A stretch of DNA of 64,000 bases from positions 1,644,404 through 1,708,403 of the forward strand of contig CANMPP010000001.1 in NCBI GenBank assembly GCA_947499735.1, written 5' to 3'. Under the pieces are notes generated by a model, which was given only the letters and a program-made list of their open reading frames with translations, was not told where the DNA came from and ran no database searches. This document shows, piece after piece, positions 25,450-34,429 of the stretch (positions are counted from its first letter, which is position 1; each line of letters opens with the position of its first letter). Position numbers and translations under genes: made by a program. This DNA comes from an uncultured Pelagimonas sp. Lineage in GTDB: Bacteria; Pseudomonadota; Alphaproteobacteria; Rhodobacterales; Rhodobacteraceae.

Positions 25450-25670
25450 TCATTTTTCTAAATGCACTCCCACCATAGCCGCGTAAATATGGCATAATGC
25501 AACGCCACCCCCTTGCTGGCCAAATTTGTGGCCACCGCATCAAAACAATGCGGATCATAGGGGAAGCCATGCAGCAATATGACAGGATCCCCATCTGAAG
25601 GACCCATTTCATGATACGCAATGCTTAAGACAGTCGTCTGAACGGTTTTCACTGGCCCCTCCCGAAACAT
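25450..25670 (-). pseudogene. Remnant of an alpha/beta hydrolase
   Basis: The reverse strand reads about 55 residues of an alpha/beta-hydrolase N-terminus (VLSIAYHEMGPSDGDPVILL, then HGFPYDPHCFDAVATNL). Homology then continues in another frame as PYLRGYGGSAF, the family's next conserved block, before stopping. A frameshift and loss of the remaining 200 or more residues, including the nucleophile, mark it as dead. The break coincides with the start of the AT-rich XRE gene. Confidence 0.75.
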
Positions 25671-25727
25671 CTGTCAGAAGAACCTAGCCGCACGGGCCTG
25701 CACCGGGTCAAGAAAAAGGCAACCCTT

Positions 25728-26306
25728 TTATGTGTAAAGGTCCAACCCTGCCGCAGTAAGCAGCCCGGCCGTTTCGGCCAAAGGAAGACCAACAACGGCC
25801 GTGAAAGACCCCGAAATCCATGGAATAAACGCGCTGGCTGGCCCTTGGATCCCGTATCCGCCCGCCTTGCCTTTCCAATCGCCCGAAACGAGATAGGCAT
25901 TTAATTCAGGATTAGACAGCATCTTCATTTTGACCTGTGTGACCACATCGCGTTCCCAAATCTGATCACCTTTGCGCACCGCTACGGCCGTGATCACCCG
26001 GTGACGCCGCCCGGACATCATCGTTAGGAATTCAGCCGCTTCTTTTTCATCCGCAGGCTTCCCAATGATCCGCCGCCCCAATGCAACCGTGGTATCGGCA
26101 GATAGCACGACGTCATCTGGATCAGCTTCAATCGCCAACGCCTTTTCCTTTGCCAAGCGCGTGCAATAGGGGCGCGGCAATTCACCTTTGCGAGGATCTT
26201 CGTTGATGTCCGGCGGGCGGATATCTGACGGTGTCAAACCCAATTGTGCCAGCAATTCCAGACGGCGCGGGCTGCCAGAACCAAGGATAAGGCGAGGCTG
26301 GGTCAT
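25728..26306 (-). CDS. maf: Maf-family nucleotide pyrophosphatase
   Basis: A 192-residue Maf protein that hydrolyses non-canonical nucleoside triphosphates and is linked to septum formation. Motifs: [18 protein letters not shown], the catalytic aspartate in [29 protein letters not shown] and KAGGYGIQG. It lies downstream of infA beyond a terminator, the standard alphaproteobacterial neighbourhood. Confidence 0.93.
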   Translation of the reverse strand: MTQPRLILGSGSPRRLELLAQLGLTPSDIRPPDINEDPRKGELPRPYCTRLAKEKALAIEADPDDVVLSADTTVALGRRIIGKPADEKEAAEFLTMMSGRRHRVITAVAVRKGDQIWERDVVTQVKMKMLSNPELNAYLVSGDWKGKAGGYGIQGPASAFIPWISGSFTAVVGLPLAETAGLLTAAGLDLYT

Positions 26307-26347
26307 GATGGGATCTCCTGTCGTTCCAACGGCAGATTTAGGCCAAA

Positions 26348-26374
26348 CAAAAAGCCGGGCGCAAGACCCGGCTT
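26348..26374 (-). terminator. Rho-independent terminator after infA
   Basis: On the reverse strand GCCGGG-TCTTGCG-CCCGGC is followed by TTTTT, 30 bases past the infA stop. Some read-through into maf is possible because maf starts 40 bases further on. Confidence 0.85.
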
Positions 26375-26401
26375 CTCTAACTCACATATTAAGCGATCCG
26401 C

Positions 26402-26620
26402 TTATTTAAAGCGGTAGTTGATCCGACCTTTGGTCAGGTCGTAAGGTGTCATTTCCACCTGAACTTTGTCGCCTGCCAGAACGCGGATGCGGTTCTTGCG
26501 CATCTTGCCTGCCGTATGTGCGATGATCTCATGGCCGTTTTCAAGCTCGACCCGAAATGTCGCATTTGGCAGGAGTTCCTTAACGACACCGGGAAATTCG
26601 AGCGTATCTTCCTTGGCCAT
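26402..26620 (-). CDS. infA: Translation initiation factor IF-1
   Basis: A 72-residue S1-like OB-fold protein, [20 protein letters not shown], with [20 protein letters not shown] and the C-terminal RINYRFK, the standard IF-1 sequence. It binds the ribosomal A site during initiation. An AGGAGATACC ribosome site precedes the ATG. Confidence 0.97.
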   Translation of the reverse strand: MAKEDTLEFPGVVKELLPNATFRVELENGHEIIAHTAGKMRKNRIRVLAGDKVQVEMTPYDLTKGRINYRFK

Positions 26621-26723
26621 GGTATCTCCTACATTAATTGCACTTAATCCCGTATTTTGCGGGATGATCGTTCATATGGTCTTAAAACCGCTTTTTATCA
26701 AGGGGGGAAATGCGGCATCTGCA

Positions 26724-27605
26724 TCATAGCTTGACCAAAGGCGCGGGATTTACGCGACCGGCTTGATCTTCCCAATGCAATCGATTGAGCTGCGCACCGC
26801 CCGCACGCACCCGCGATATCGCATCCAGATCCACATCCGCATAGGTCCATCCCGGACGGTTCAGCACACCTTGTGCAATAACGCCTGTTTCTGGAAACCC
26901 CACATCCGGCGGACCATAGACCCCGCCCGCCCCGACATTTTCATCCACAGCAGGACAATTCAGAAACGGCTGAACGATGGATGACATGACCGTCACGCAT
27001 TGATTTTCTAACGCCCTTGCCTGCGCCCCGATTTTGACACGCGAATACCCCGTCAACGCATCAGTGCAAGACGGAACAAGGATGATATCCGCCTCCATCA
27101 CCGCACGCGACAACAGGGGAAATTCGCTGTCATAACAAATCAGGATCGCGATTTTTCCAAGGGCCGTGTCAAAAACCTGCAATGGCCCACCCCCCTGCAT
27201 GCCCCAAGTTTCACGTTCAAAGCGTGTCATGATTTGTTTATCCTGCACAGCCATGCCGCCGTCTGGCGAAAAGAAACGCGCGCGATTGACAGGTAAACCT
27301 TCAAAAACCGGATCAAAAACCGCGGCAGAGGCCGCTAGAATGTAGCAATTAAATGTCCGGGCCAGTTCCCTATGAAGCTGATCAATGTCAGCGACAAAAT
27401 CCGCCACAACACGCAAACAGGTCTGAATATCTGCCGCCGCTTCAGCCCCTGCCAAAGTCGCCAATTCCATAGCGCCATATTCGGGAAAGACCAGCAGATC
27501 AGCGCCGTTTTCTGACGCATCCCGGACCCACGAGGTCAGTTTGTCGACATAGTCGGTGAAATTAGAAAAGGAATCCAACGGGTATGCGGCGGTTGCGATT
27601 TTCAT
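26724..27605 (-). CDS. Nitrilase-superfamily carbon-nitrogen hydrolase
   Basis: A 293-residue hydrolase with the Glu-Lys-Cys triad visible: Glu in LLVFPEYGAMELA, Lys in VQDKQIMTRFERE, and Cys in ILICYDSEFPLLSR. The substrate is unknown; the family includes amidases, nitrilases and omega-amidases. The ATG at 27605 is preferred over an in-frame TTG at 27611. The gene stands alone between infA and a GNAT gene on the same strand. Confidence 0.87.
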   Translation of the reverse strand: MKIATAAYPLDSFSNFTDYVDKLTSWVRDASENGADLLVFPEYGAMELATLAGAEAAADIQTCLRVVADFVADIDQLHRELARTFNCYILAASAAVFDPVFEGLPVNRARFFSPDGGMAVQDKQIMTRFERETWGMQGGGPLQVFDTALGKIAILICYDSEFPLLSRAVMEADIILVPSCTDALTGYSRVKIGAQARALENQCVTVMSSIVQPFLNCPAVDENVGAGGVYGPPDVGFPETGVIAQGVLNRPGWTYADVDLDAISRVRAGGAQLNRLHWEDQAGRVNPAPLVKL

Positions 27606-27808
27606 GGGCAAAACACTTTAGGCGTGGTGGGGACAAGATCGGCAGGTAGCACAGAGTTGTAATATTGAGGGCAATATTTCAGGTTTCTACAGGCCAACCA
27701 ATCTGGCCTTCAATGACGCCATAGGCTTTACCGTCTTCCCGCTGCACCTTTGCCACAATATGCGTCGCGATATGCTGAGAATACAGATTTATATGGCACT
27801 TATATAAG

Positions 27809-28390
27809 CTAAAGGGCACGCATCCAGAATTGTAGCTCTTTGACGGTGCTCGCATCCTGATCCACGTCTTTCCAATCAAACCGCGCTTTCACATTCGGTA
27901 GAGGCGCATAACCGCGTTTGCGCCAAAACGGATCCAGTGGCGCATAAGCATCTGGTTTTAATGGATGGTCCATAGGTCGAATGACGGAACAAAAGGCGGA
28001 ATGCGTGGCACCTAAAGACCGTGCATGATCTTCGCGCGCATCCATAAACGCATGTCCAATGCCCCTGCCGCGATAGTCAGACAGCAACACAGATTCAGCG
28101 CAGTAAAAAATATCAGACATCGGCACGGGGTGATGTTTGAAAGGTTCTGCGAAATCATCGGCATGATCGCTTAAGGGCGTGCCCGTGGCCGCACCAACCA
28201 GTTGATCCCCATTAAAGGCCCCGACCAAAACGGCTGTTTTCGAAGTGACATATGAACGCATATAGTCGCGCTCATAATCCAAAGACCCATCATAAAGATA
28301 AGGAAAGTCACGAAACACCGTGATGCGCAACCGGGCCAGATCATCCAAAACGGCGACGATCGCATCGCCGGTCAAAACCTCGACCCTCAT
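27809..28390 (-). CDS. GNAT-family acetyltransferase
   Basis: A 193-residue protein with the acetyl-CoA loop motif LLSDYRGRGIGHAFMDARED (about residues 107-126) and a preceding beta strand (AVLVGAFNGDQLVGAATG). The substrate is unknown. The ATG at 28390 overlaps the stop of the SnoaL-like gene (ATGA), so the two are translated together. Confidence 0.85.
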   Translation of the reverse strand: MRVEVLTGDAIVAVLDDLARLRITVFRDFPYLYDGSLDYERDYMRSYVTSKTAVLVGAFNGDQLVGAATGTPLSDHADDFAEPFKHHPVPMSDIFYCAESVLLSDYRGRGIGHAFMDAREDHARSLGATHSAFCSVIRPMDHPLKPDAYAPLDPFWRKRGYAPLPNVKARFDWKDVDQDASTVKELQFWMRAL

Positions 28391-28779
28391 GAGACCTGCG
28401 CAACCCAATCAGCAAGGTTATAATAAGTCACAACACGGGTGATTTTATCACCATCCAGCGAAAAGAACGATCCGGCCGGCAAACGATATGTCTGCCCCTT
28501 CGCCTCTGGCAGACCGGCATCTGTGGCCAGATACGTGCCATTCACGACATATTCGGCGGCAGCACGACGGCCATCACTGCTGGAAAAGATAACCATATCG
28601 GTCAGCTTTTCTTGATAGCAGCGATCCATATGCGCACAGAATTCACCAAAAGCCGCCTTACCAATGCGAATATGACCTTCATTCACGTGATGCGCTACGT
28701 CATCAGACAGACAGGCCAGCATGCCATCCGTATCCCCAGAATTGAACGCGTCAAAATAGGCTTGGATCGTGGCATGCAT
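28387..28779 (-). CDS. SnoaL/NTF2-like protein
   Basis: A 130-residue protein of the NTF2-like cone fold (AYFDAFNSGDTDGMLACLSD, VNEGHIRIGKAAFGEF, RRAAAEYVVNGTY, ITRVVTYYNLADWVAQV). The family comprises small-molecule enzymes and binding proteins; the closest description is ketosteroid isomerase-related protein. Coupled with the GNAT gene downstream; hisD lies directly upstream on the same strand. Confidence 0.85.
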   Translation of the reverse strand: MHATIQAYFDAFNSGDTDGMLACLSDDVAHHVNEGHIRIGKAAFGEFCAHMDRCYQEKLTDMVIFSSSDGRRAAAEYVVNGTYLATDAGLPEAKGQTYRLPAGSFFSLDGDKITRVVTYYNLADWVAQVS

Positions 28780-28807
28780 TTTTCGTCTTTCTCTCTTTGC
28801 GGCGATC

Positions 28808-30106
28808 TCAGTTCAAGCTGTCCAAACGCGCCGTGACAGACAGGCCATGGGCCTCTAAGCTTTCTGAGTTTGCCAAAACCTCCGCGGCAGGCCCAATGGC
28901 CCGCAGCGCTTCCGGCGTCATTTTTGCCAAAGTTGTTCGTTTGAGAAAGTCCATGACCGACAATCCAGACGAAAAACGCGCCGAACGCGCGGTCGGTAGC
29001 ACGTGGTTTGGCCCGCCAATGTAATCGCCAATGGCCTCTGGCGTATATTGACCTAGGAAAATGGCCCCTGCATGTGTCGTCTTTTCCGACAGCGCATCAG
29101 GATCAGCCACGCAAAGTTCCAAATGTTCTGGCGCGATGCGATTGGACAAGATGGCGGCCTCATCCAAATCCCGCACAATGATCACTGCACCATAATCGCG
29201 CCAGCTGGCCGCCGCGATATCAGCGCGTTCCAACGTTTTTAGACGCGCATCCACCGCATCAGATACCGCCTGACCAAAGGCGGGATCGGTCGTGATTAAT
29301 AGACTTTGGGCGCTTTGATCATGTTCGGCTTGGCTCATCAGATCCAGCGCGATCCAGTCGGGATTGTTGTCACCATCAGCAATCACAAGGATCTCGGACG
29401 GGCCAGCGATCATATCAATGCCCACTTTGCCAAAGACCCGGCGCTTGGCCGCCGCGACATAGGCATTGCCCGGCCCCGTGATCATGTCGACGGGATGGAC
29501 CGTATCCGTCCCATAGGCCAGCGCCGCAATCGCCTGTGCGCCCCCGATCCGATAAATCACATCCACACCGGCCAGTTTTGCTGCCAAAAGAACCAATGGG
29601 TTCACCACGCCATCCGGTGTGGGCACGCAAATGGCAAGACGTTCAACACCCGCGACCTTGGCCGGGATCGCGTTCATCAAAACAGAAGATGGGTAGGATG
29701 CCAAACCACCCGGCACGTAAAGGCCCGCAGCGGAAACCGGCGTCCATCGCCATCCCAATGTGGCCCCAGCCTCATCCGTCCAGCTGGCATCTGAAGGCAA
29801 TTGTTTTTCATGATAGGCCCGGATGCGATTGGCCGCCAATTCCAACGCAGCACGTTCTTTGTCAGATACAGAGGCACAATAGCGCTCAATCTCTTCAGCG
29901 GGAAACGCCATCGTGTCTGGTGCCAGATCTAAACGATCAAATCGTGATGTCAGCTCTAAAACTGCCGCATCGCCGCGATCTCGTACATCCTGAATGATTG
30001 CAGCGACCGTATGATCTACGTCTTCATCTTCCTCACGTTTCGCGCCTAGCAGCGCGGCAAACTGGTCTTCGAAATCGACATCAAGCGTATTGAGGAAAAC
30101 GGGCAT
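28808..30106 (-). CDS. hisD: Histidinol dehydrogenase
   Basis: HisD oxidises L-histidinol to histidine in two NAD-dependent steps with zinc. The 432-residue protein has YRIGGAQAIAALAYGT, ITGPGNAYVAAAKRRVFG, the zinc/catalytic region SQAEHDQSAQSLL, and NRIAPEHLELC followed by GPNHVLPTARSARFSSGLSV. No other his genes are nearby. It ends 28 bases before the SnoaL-like gene, which may be cotranscribed. Confidence 0.96.
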   Translation of the reverse strand: MPVFLNTLDVDFEDQFAALLGAKREEDEDVDHTVAAIIQDVRDRGDAAVLELTSRFDRLDLAPDTMAFPAEEIERYCASVSDKERAALELAANRIRAYHEKQLPSDASWTDEAGATLGWRWTPVSAAGLYVPGGLASYPSSVLMNAIPAKVAGVERLAICVPTPDGVVNPLVLLAAKLAGVDVIYRIGGAQAIAALAYGTDTVHPVDMITGPGNAYVAAAKRRVFGKVGIDMIAGPSEILVIADGDNNPDWIALDLMSQAEHDQSAQSLLITTDPAFGQAVSDAVDARLKTLERADIAAASWRDYGAVIIVRDLDEAAILSNRIAPEHLELCVADPDALSEKTTHAGAIFLGQYTPEAIGDYIGGPNHVLPTARSARFSSGLSVMDFLKRTTLAKMTPEALRAIGPAAEVLANSESLEAHGLSVTARLDSLN

Positions 30107-30175
30107 GTGTTTGGCTCCTTATCTGGAGCGTGGTGTATCGCGACATTTAGGCGGTCTCAAGTCGCATAAACACAT

Positions 30176-30212
30176 ATAAAAAGGGCAGGCACGCCGCTGC
30201 GCCCTGCCCTTT
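30176..30212 (-). terminator. Terminator after the PEP-CTERM-like gene
   Basis: On the reverse strand AAAGGGCAGGGC pairs with the downstream GCCTGCCCTTTTT around a GC-rich loop. It lies about 20 bases past the stop at 30233. Confidence 0.8.
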
Positions 30213-30232
30213 ACGGATCTTTTCAAGTTGCC

Positions 30233-30901
30233 TTAGGCCGCTTGCTTGGCTTTACGACGACGCATCGCTGCAAGACCGCCCAATCCGCCCAGCAACAATG
30301 CTGCTGAGGCTGGAACTGGCACAGGTACAGGCGCAATCTGAATGTTATCAAAGCCGCCCGAACCACCCAGCGTGACCGTGATCGACTGGGTTACATAGCT
30401 AAAGCCGGTAAATTCTTGATAGTGATGATTGCCCGTTGTGATGTCTTCCAACGCGTACACGCCACCATCAACCTGAACATCAATTTCGTTGTTATAACGC
30501 GTTTCAGAATCCAGCAGCGTGATGCCCAAGAATTCGATCAGCTCGTCAAAAACCAGAACAACTGTACCGCCACCTGCTTCATCATCTGGATCGCTGGAAT
30601 CCCCATTTTCAGAAATAATCAGGATATTCGACCCAGTATATACGTCACCAGTTGTCGTCTCTGTCGGATTCTGCAGATCCGGATCAGACGTTTTTCCGTC
30701 AAAGCCGGTGTCGAAAATCTGCGCTGTGTCTGGTCCATCGCCAAAGTTCGTCGTTGTGATCGTGCCGGTGATCCCGCCAAAATCGAATTGCCCATTGGCA
30801 ATTAAATCCCCATGCTCAAAATCACTGAATGTAATCGTTTCAGAGTTTGCTGCTCCCGCAAGACATGTTGCGAGCATGGCTACCATCAGTTTTAGTTTCA
30901 T
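30233..30901 (-). CDS. Exported protein with PEP-CTERM-like sorting tail
   Basis: A 222-residue exported protein: signal peptide MKLKLMVAMLATCLAGAANS, a beta-rich acidic body with Gly/Thr/Asp stretches and no cysteines in the mature part, and the tail VPVPVPASAALLLGGLGGLA ending in MRRRKAKQAA. The tail fits the PEP/VPLPA-CTERM plan and makes this the third such protein in the window, but its body is unrelated to the FG-GAP pair. The start at 30901 gives a proper signal peptide; its ribosome site is weak. Confidence 0.75.
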   Translation of the reverse strand: MKLKLMVAMLATCLAGAANSETITFSDFEHGDLIANGQFDFGGITGTITTTNFGDGPDTAQIFDTGFDGKTSDPDLQNPTETTTGDVYTGSNILIISENGDSSDPDDEAGGGTVVLVFDELIEFLGITLLDSETRYNNEIDVQVDGGVYALEDITTGNHHYQEFTGFSYVTQSITVTLGGSGGFDNIQIAPVPVPVPASAALLLGGLGGLAAMRRRKAKQAA

Positions 30902-31010
30902 TACATATCCAATCACCAATTCGCCCCAAAAGTGGGACGTATGTAACCGTGATAGGCATATGTTTTCGCGCCTTTCTAGCACGGAATCCGAACAGTAATA
31001 TTATCGTGAT

Positions 31011-31027
31011 ATTAGAACAATTCTAAT
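31011..31027. promoter_or_regulatory. Palindrome upstream of the PEP-CTERM-like gene
   Basis: ATTAGAA-CAA-TTCTAAT is a perfect 7-bp dyad about 110 bp before the ATG at 30901. It shares the TTAGA core with the TTAGAG-N6-CTCTAA dyads of the FG-GAP leaders, although the spacer is shorter. Possible operator; weak evidence. Confidence 0.3.
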
Positions 31028-31139
31028 AAAAATACGCAAAGCAGAGTGTTAAAATAACGTTACGTCAAAATGGTGTTATGCCATGCGAAAAATGTACGAA
31101 CTTCGCCGAAATTTGCAGTCAGATCGTCAGTTTCCGCCC

Positions 31140-32132
31140 TTACAGCTCCTCTGCTTCCTCATTTTCCACTTCCGACGTTTCTTCGTCGTTATCCTCATTT
31201 ATAGGCGTTTCAACTGGTTCTTCAGGTGTTTCCGGCTCTTCAGCTTCGCCTTCAGATAAAGGCGATTCGGAAATTTCAACAGGATCAGACGTGTCAACTG
31301 GAACAGTTTGTTCATCCGTAGGCTCGTTAACAGGTTCCTCAACAACCTCCTGTTCGTTTTTGTGTGAATCCTCTTCTTGGCTCGCCCGTCTGTACTGAGC
31401 GATCGCTTGCTTTTCTTGCCGCCACATGTACCGTTCCAGTTCACTACGGGTTGGATTTCGGGACTCAACAAACAATTTCACTTTTTTGAATATACGCCGT
31501 TTCTCTTCTCTAGAAACGTCCTGCCAAGCCCTCCAATGATCCCACCGCAAGTGAGGCGCAGGTTTTGACACAGAAAGGTAACCGAGCTGCTCAACCTCGG
31601 GATCTGCCCATCGCGGGCCGCCCAGCCAAACCGCGGAAAACATCACTTTGGCCATCTTGGGATCGGTCCCACCGACCAAAAGTGCGTCAAAAAACATACG
31701 ATGTACCGCAGTCCAGCGTCGGCTGTGATACGCGCTGCCCTCTTCGTTGCCGATACCGCAATAGGCATCATGGACGGCCGCCGCTCCGCGAAACTCTTCG
31801 CGCGTTGGGGCACCTATAAGATCCACAAAAATCCTTGGTATCGAAGCACCATCCGTCAATGTGCCGATTGGCGCGATCCATTCGGCCCCATTCGCATCCA
31901 CAAATTCCAAGGGCCGAGAGGTTGGAAAAAACAGATAGGGTCGGTTCGCTAAGGTGACCCCTTCGTCGCGAACCCGTACTGGGGTGGCATCAAAGAAGCA
32001 GCCCAATCGCCGGGTCACATCACATGTTAGAACCTGTGCTTCGATTTGCCGGGCGCGCTCCATTGATGAAGACCGGTCGCACCCATGCAGAATAGCGATT
32101 GCCAAAACGGCAACGAGAACTCGATGAAACAT
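31140..32132 (-). CDS. DUF1353 lipoprotein with long acidic tail
   Basis: A 330-residue protein. A lipoprotein-like signal (MFHRVLVAVLAIAILHGC) is followed by a DUF1353 domain (about residues 55-190: IAPIGTLTDGASIPRIFVDL, AAAVHDAYCG, RRWTAVHRMFFDALLVGG). Domains of this family are suspected to be peptidases or phage-derived. The last 80 residues are extremely rich in Glu, Pro, Asp and Ser and should be disordered. The lipobox position -2 is His, unusual but tolerable. Confidence 0.75.
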   Translation of the reverse strand: MFHRVLVAVLAIAILHGCDRSSSMERARQIEAQVLTCDVTRRLGCFFDATPVRVRDEGVTLANRPYLFFPTSRPLEFVDANGAEWIAPIGTLTDGASIPRIFVDLIGAPTREEFRGAAAVHDAYCGIGNEEGSAYHSRRWTAVHRMFFDALLVGGTDPKMAKVMFSAVWLGGPRWADPEVEQLGYLSVSKPAPHLRWDHWRAWQDVSREEKRRIFKKVKLFVESRNPTRSELERYMWRQEKQAIAQYRRASQEEDSHKNEQEVVEEPVNEPTDEQTVPVDTSDPVEISESPLSEGEAEEPETPEEPVETPINEDNDEETSEVENEEAEEL

Positions 32133-32238
32133 TGCTGAAACACCCGATTAAATAAAATTATACCAATAGGATAGACCTAGCGCCCCTTAAGCGCATGGAC
32201 AAGGCCAACACTGTACAACGTGATCCGTTGGTAAATGA

Positions 32239-32688
32239 CTAAAGCTGGGCCAATAATCCATCGATACAATGTTCGATCAAATCCAACGCACCGTCAAAAT
32301 CACGCGTATAATAGGGATCTGGCACATGATCTGCCCCCAGTTGCGGCGCGAAATCAGTCAGCAGGCTCAATTGCGCCTGGCTGCCTGTCGACCGCAATGC
32401 GCGCAGGTTGTGCAGGTTATCCGCATCCATGGCGATGATCTGATCAAAGCTATCGAAATCTGACACGCTGACCTGGCGGGCCCGCAAATCAGACAGATCA
32501 TAGCCTCGCTTTGCGGCCGTCTTTTGCATCGCACCATAAGGCGGATCGCCCACATGCCAACCACCGGTCCCGGCGCTGTCGGTCTGAATGTCCAATCCAC
32601 GCTCTGCAATACAGGCACGTACCACGCCTTCCGCTGAGGGCGATCGGCAGATATTTCCAAGACAGACAAAGAGGATGCGTGTAGTCAT
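32239..32688 (-). CDS. Low-molecular-weight protein tyrosine phosphatase
   Basis: A 149-residue phosphatase with the P-loop CLGNICRSP near the N-terminus (FVCLGNICRSPSAEGV) and the general-acid motif VPDPYY near the C-terminus. The usual length is 150-160. A longer reading upstream is rejected because it runs into the divergent sirtuin gene. Substrates unknown. The ATG at 32688 has no clear ribosome site. Confidence 0.9.
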   Translation of the reverse strand: MTTRILFVCLGNICRSPSAEGVVRACIAERGLDIQTDSAGTGGWHVGDPPYGAMQKTAAKRGYDLSDLRARQVSVSDFDSFDQIIAMDADNLHNLRALRSTGSQAQLSLLTDFAPQLGADHVPDPYYTRDFDGALDLIEHCIDGLLAQL

Positions 32689-32737
32689 AAGGATTGATAG
32701 ACTCTCACCCGAACCAAACGCAAGCCGGAGGATCCGC

Positions 32738-33430
32738 ATGCAGGACACAATCGTCATCTTAACAGGGGCAGGTATTTCAGCGGAAAGCGGCATCGCAACA
32801 TTCCGCGCCTCGGACGGTTTGTGGGAAAACCATCGCATAGAAGACGTCGCCACGCCCGAAGGCTTTGCCGCCAATCCCGATCTGGTGCACGACTTTTACA
32901 ACGCCCGCCGCGCAAAGGCGCAAGACGCGCAGCCAAATGCAGCGCATATTGCACTGGCCCGTTTGCAAAGCGAATTTGCAGGCGATGTCTATATCGTGAC
33001 GCAGAATGTCGATGACCTGCATGAACGCGGTGGTGCCAAGGTCGTGCATATGCATGGGGCGCTGAATTCAGCGCTCTGCGCTGCGTGTCAGACGCGCTGG
33101 GACGCGCCAAATGTGATGCATAAAACAGATACATGCCCGAATTGCGGGACAGCGGCGACGCGCCCGGATATCGTCTGGTTTGGCGAAATGCCGTATTTTA
33201 TGGATGAAATCGCCGATCGGCTGGTGGGCTGCACCACGTTTGTGGCTATCGGAACATCTGGTCAGGTCTACCCTGCGGCCGGATTTGTACAAGAGGCGCG
33301 AAACTGTGGCGCAGAAACAATCGAGATCAATCTAGAACCAACAGGGTCGCAATATATGTTTGATCGCCAAATCACCGGCAAAGCGACCCAGACAGTGCCA
33401 GCCTGGGTCGATGAGGTCTTGGGCGCTTAG
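32738..33430 (+). CDS. cobB: NAD-dependent protein deacylase (CobB, class III sirtuin)
   Basis: A 230-residue sirtuin that removes acyl groups from lysines using NAD. Motifs: ILTGAGISAESGIATFR, VYIVTQNVDDLHERGG, HMHGAL, zinc cysteines in CAACQTRW and CPNCGTA, and GTSGQVYPAAGFV. The Y-x-x-R motif in DFYNARR is typical of forms acting on succinyl-lysine as well as acetyl-lysine. GGAGG lies 6 bases before the ATG at 32738. Its end overlaps the convergent copper chaperone by 4 bases. Confidence 0.93.
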   Translation: MQDTIVILTGAGISAESGIATFRASDGLWENHRIEDVATPEGFAANPDLVHDFYNARRAKAQDAQPNAAHIALARLQSEFAGDVYIVTQNVDDLHERGGAKVVHMHGALNSALCAACQTRWDAPNVMHKTDTCPNCGTAATRPDIVWFGEMPYFMDEIADRLVGCTTFVAIGTSGQVYPAAGFVQEARNCGAETIEINLEPTGSQYMFDRQITGKATQTVPAWVDEVLGA

Positions 33431-33924
33431 TCGCCGTGTTTGTGTCCGCTATGGTCATCTGCACCATGATCCATATGGCCGCCATGCCCTTCTTGACGCT
33501 CTAGATCGACAGGGACCATCACCACAATCTCGCCGGCCTTTTCAAAGGTCAGCGTGACATGCAGCATCTCGCCCTGTTCGAACGGGTCATTCAACCCCAT
33601 GAACATCACGTGATCGCCCCCACGCATCAAAAGGTGGCTTTCGCCTGCCGGAATAACAAAGCCCTCTTCGACCTGCATCATTTGCATGACGCCCTCACCC
33701 ATATCTTTATGGGTGTGCAGTTCGACCCGCTTTGACACATCACCAGCGGCAACAGAAATCAAACGATCCGCCTCTTGCCCGGTATTTTCGATCTCCATAA
33801 AGGCCGCACCGGCTATGGCTTTTGCTCCGCCAGACCGCGCATATGCGTCTTTGATGACGATTTCGGCAGATACAGGTACAGCGATTAGGGCCGCAAATGC
33901 GCTCAGTGTAAGGATCTTTTTCAT
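33427..33924 (-). CDS. Periplasmic copper chaperone PCu(A)C
   Basis: A 165-residue exported protein (signal peptide MKKILTLSAFAALIAVPVSA) with the PCuAC copper site H-x10-M-x21-H-x-M spread over VELHTHKDMGEGVMQM and ESHLLMRGGDHVMFMGL. It delivers Cu to cytochrome oxidase or related enzymes. The His-rich C-terminus (GHGGHMDHGADDHSGHKHG) may bind additional metal. The next gene upstream encodes a second exported protein that may work with it. Confidence 0.9.
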   Translation of the reverse strand: MKKILTLSAFAALIAVPVSAEIVIKDAYARSGGAKAIAGAAFMEIENTGQEADRLISVAAGDVSKRVELHTHKDMGEGVMQMMQVEEGFVIPAGESHLLMRGGDHVMFMGLNDPFEQGEMLHVTLTFEKAGEIVVMVPVDLERQEGHGGHMDHGADDHSGHKHGD

Positions 33925-33960
33925 GTCATATCTCCTAAAGTTCCATTGGTTTGAAAGGGG

Positions 33961-34386
33961 TCAAACCTGTTCAGGAGGATCACGCGCTTGCGGAGACAAA
34001 CCTTCACGCAGCTGCAAATTGGTGCCTATCCCTGCGTAGTGCACCCGGCGATATGCCGGTTCCAAGGGCGGCACGACAAAGGCCAGACCAGCATCTCTCA
34101 TCAAGGCCTGCCCTGCATCGGGGCATAATGCGATCCCTGATACCGGATCGCCGTTTTCGTCCAAATGCACGGTGACCACATGCAGGCCGATACAAATCTC
34201 GGCCTGCTGCACAGCCATGCCCGCCCCCTGCCCTTTGGCAAAAGACAAACCAAGGCCGGTCAAGATCAGACTGACGATCAGCAGCAAACGGGATATGGCG
34301 GATAGATATATCACAGATGCAGGCTTAGACACCAAAACGATGCGGGACAAGACCCGACTGGACACATGGGTGATGCACGATGTCAC
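33961..34386 (-). CDS. Exported hypothetical protein next to PCuAC
   Basis: A 141-residue protein with a hydrophobic helix at about residues 27-50 (SAISRLLLIVSLILTGLGLS) that may be an uncleaved signal. A later part has two cysteines (AEICIGLHVV and GIALCPDAGQ). Located 37 bases upstream of the copper chaperone on the same strand. Similarity to DUF2946-type copper-associated proteins is suspected but not established; the exact start is uncertain. Confidence 0.6.
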   Translation of the reverse strand: MTSCITHVSSRVLSRIVLVSKPASVIYLSAISRLLLIVSLILTGLGLSFAKGQGAGMAVQQAEICIGLHVVTVHLDENGDPVSGIALCPDAGQALMRDAGLAFVVPPLEPAYRRVHYAGIGTNLQLREGLSPQARDPPEQV

Positions 34387-34429
34387 ATGGTGTTCGGCGC
34401 GACATATTTGGGTGAAATACCTCTATGAT

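Noticed and set aside
27679..27879. A 66-residue reverse frame overlapping the GNAT gene end
   Set aside because: No ribosome site and it overlaps a better-supported gene; possibly a relic but not supportable.
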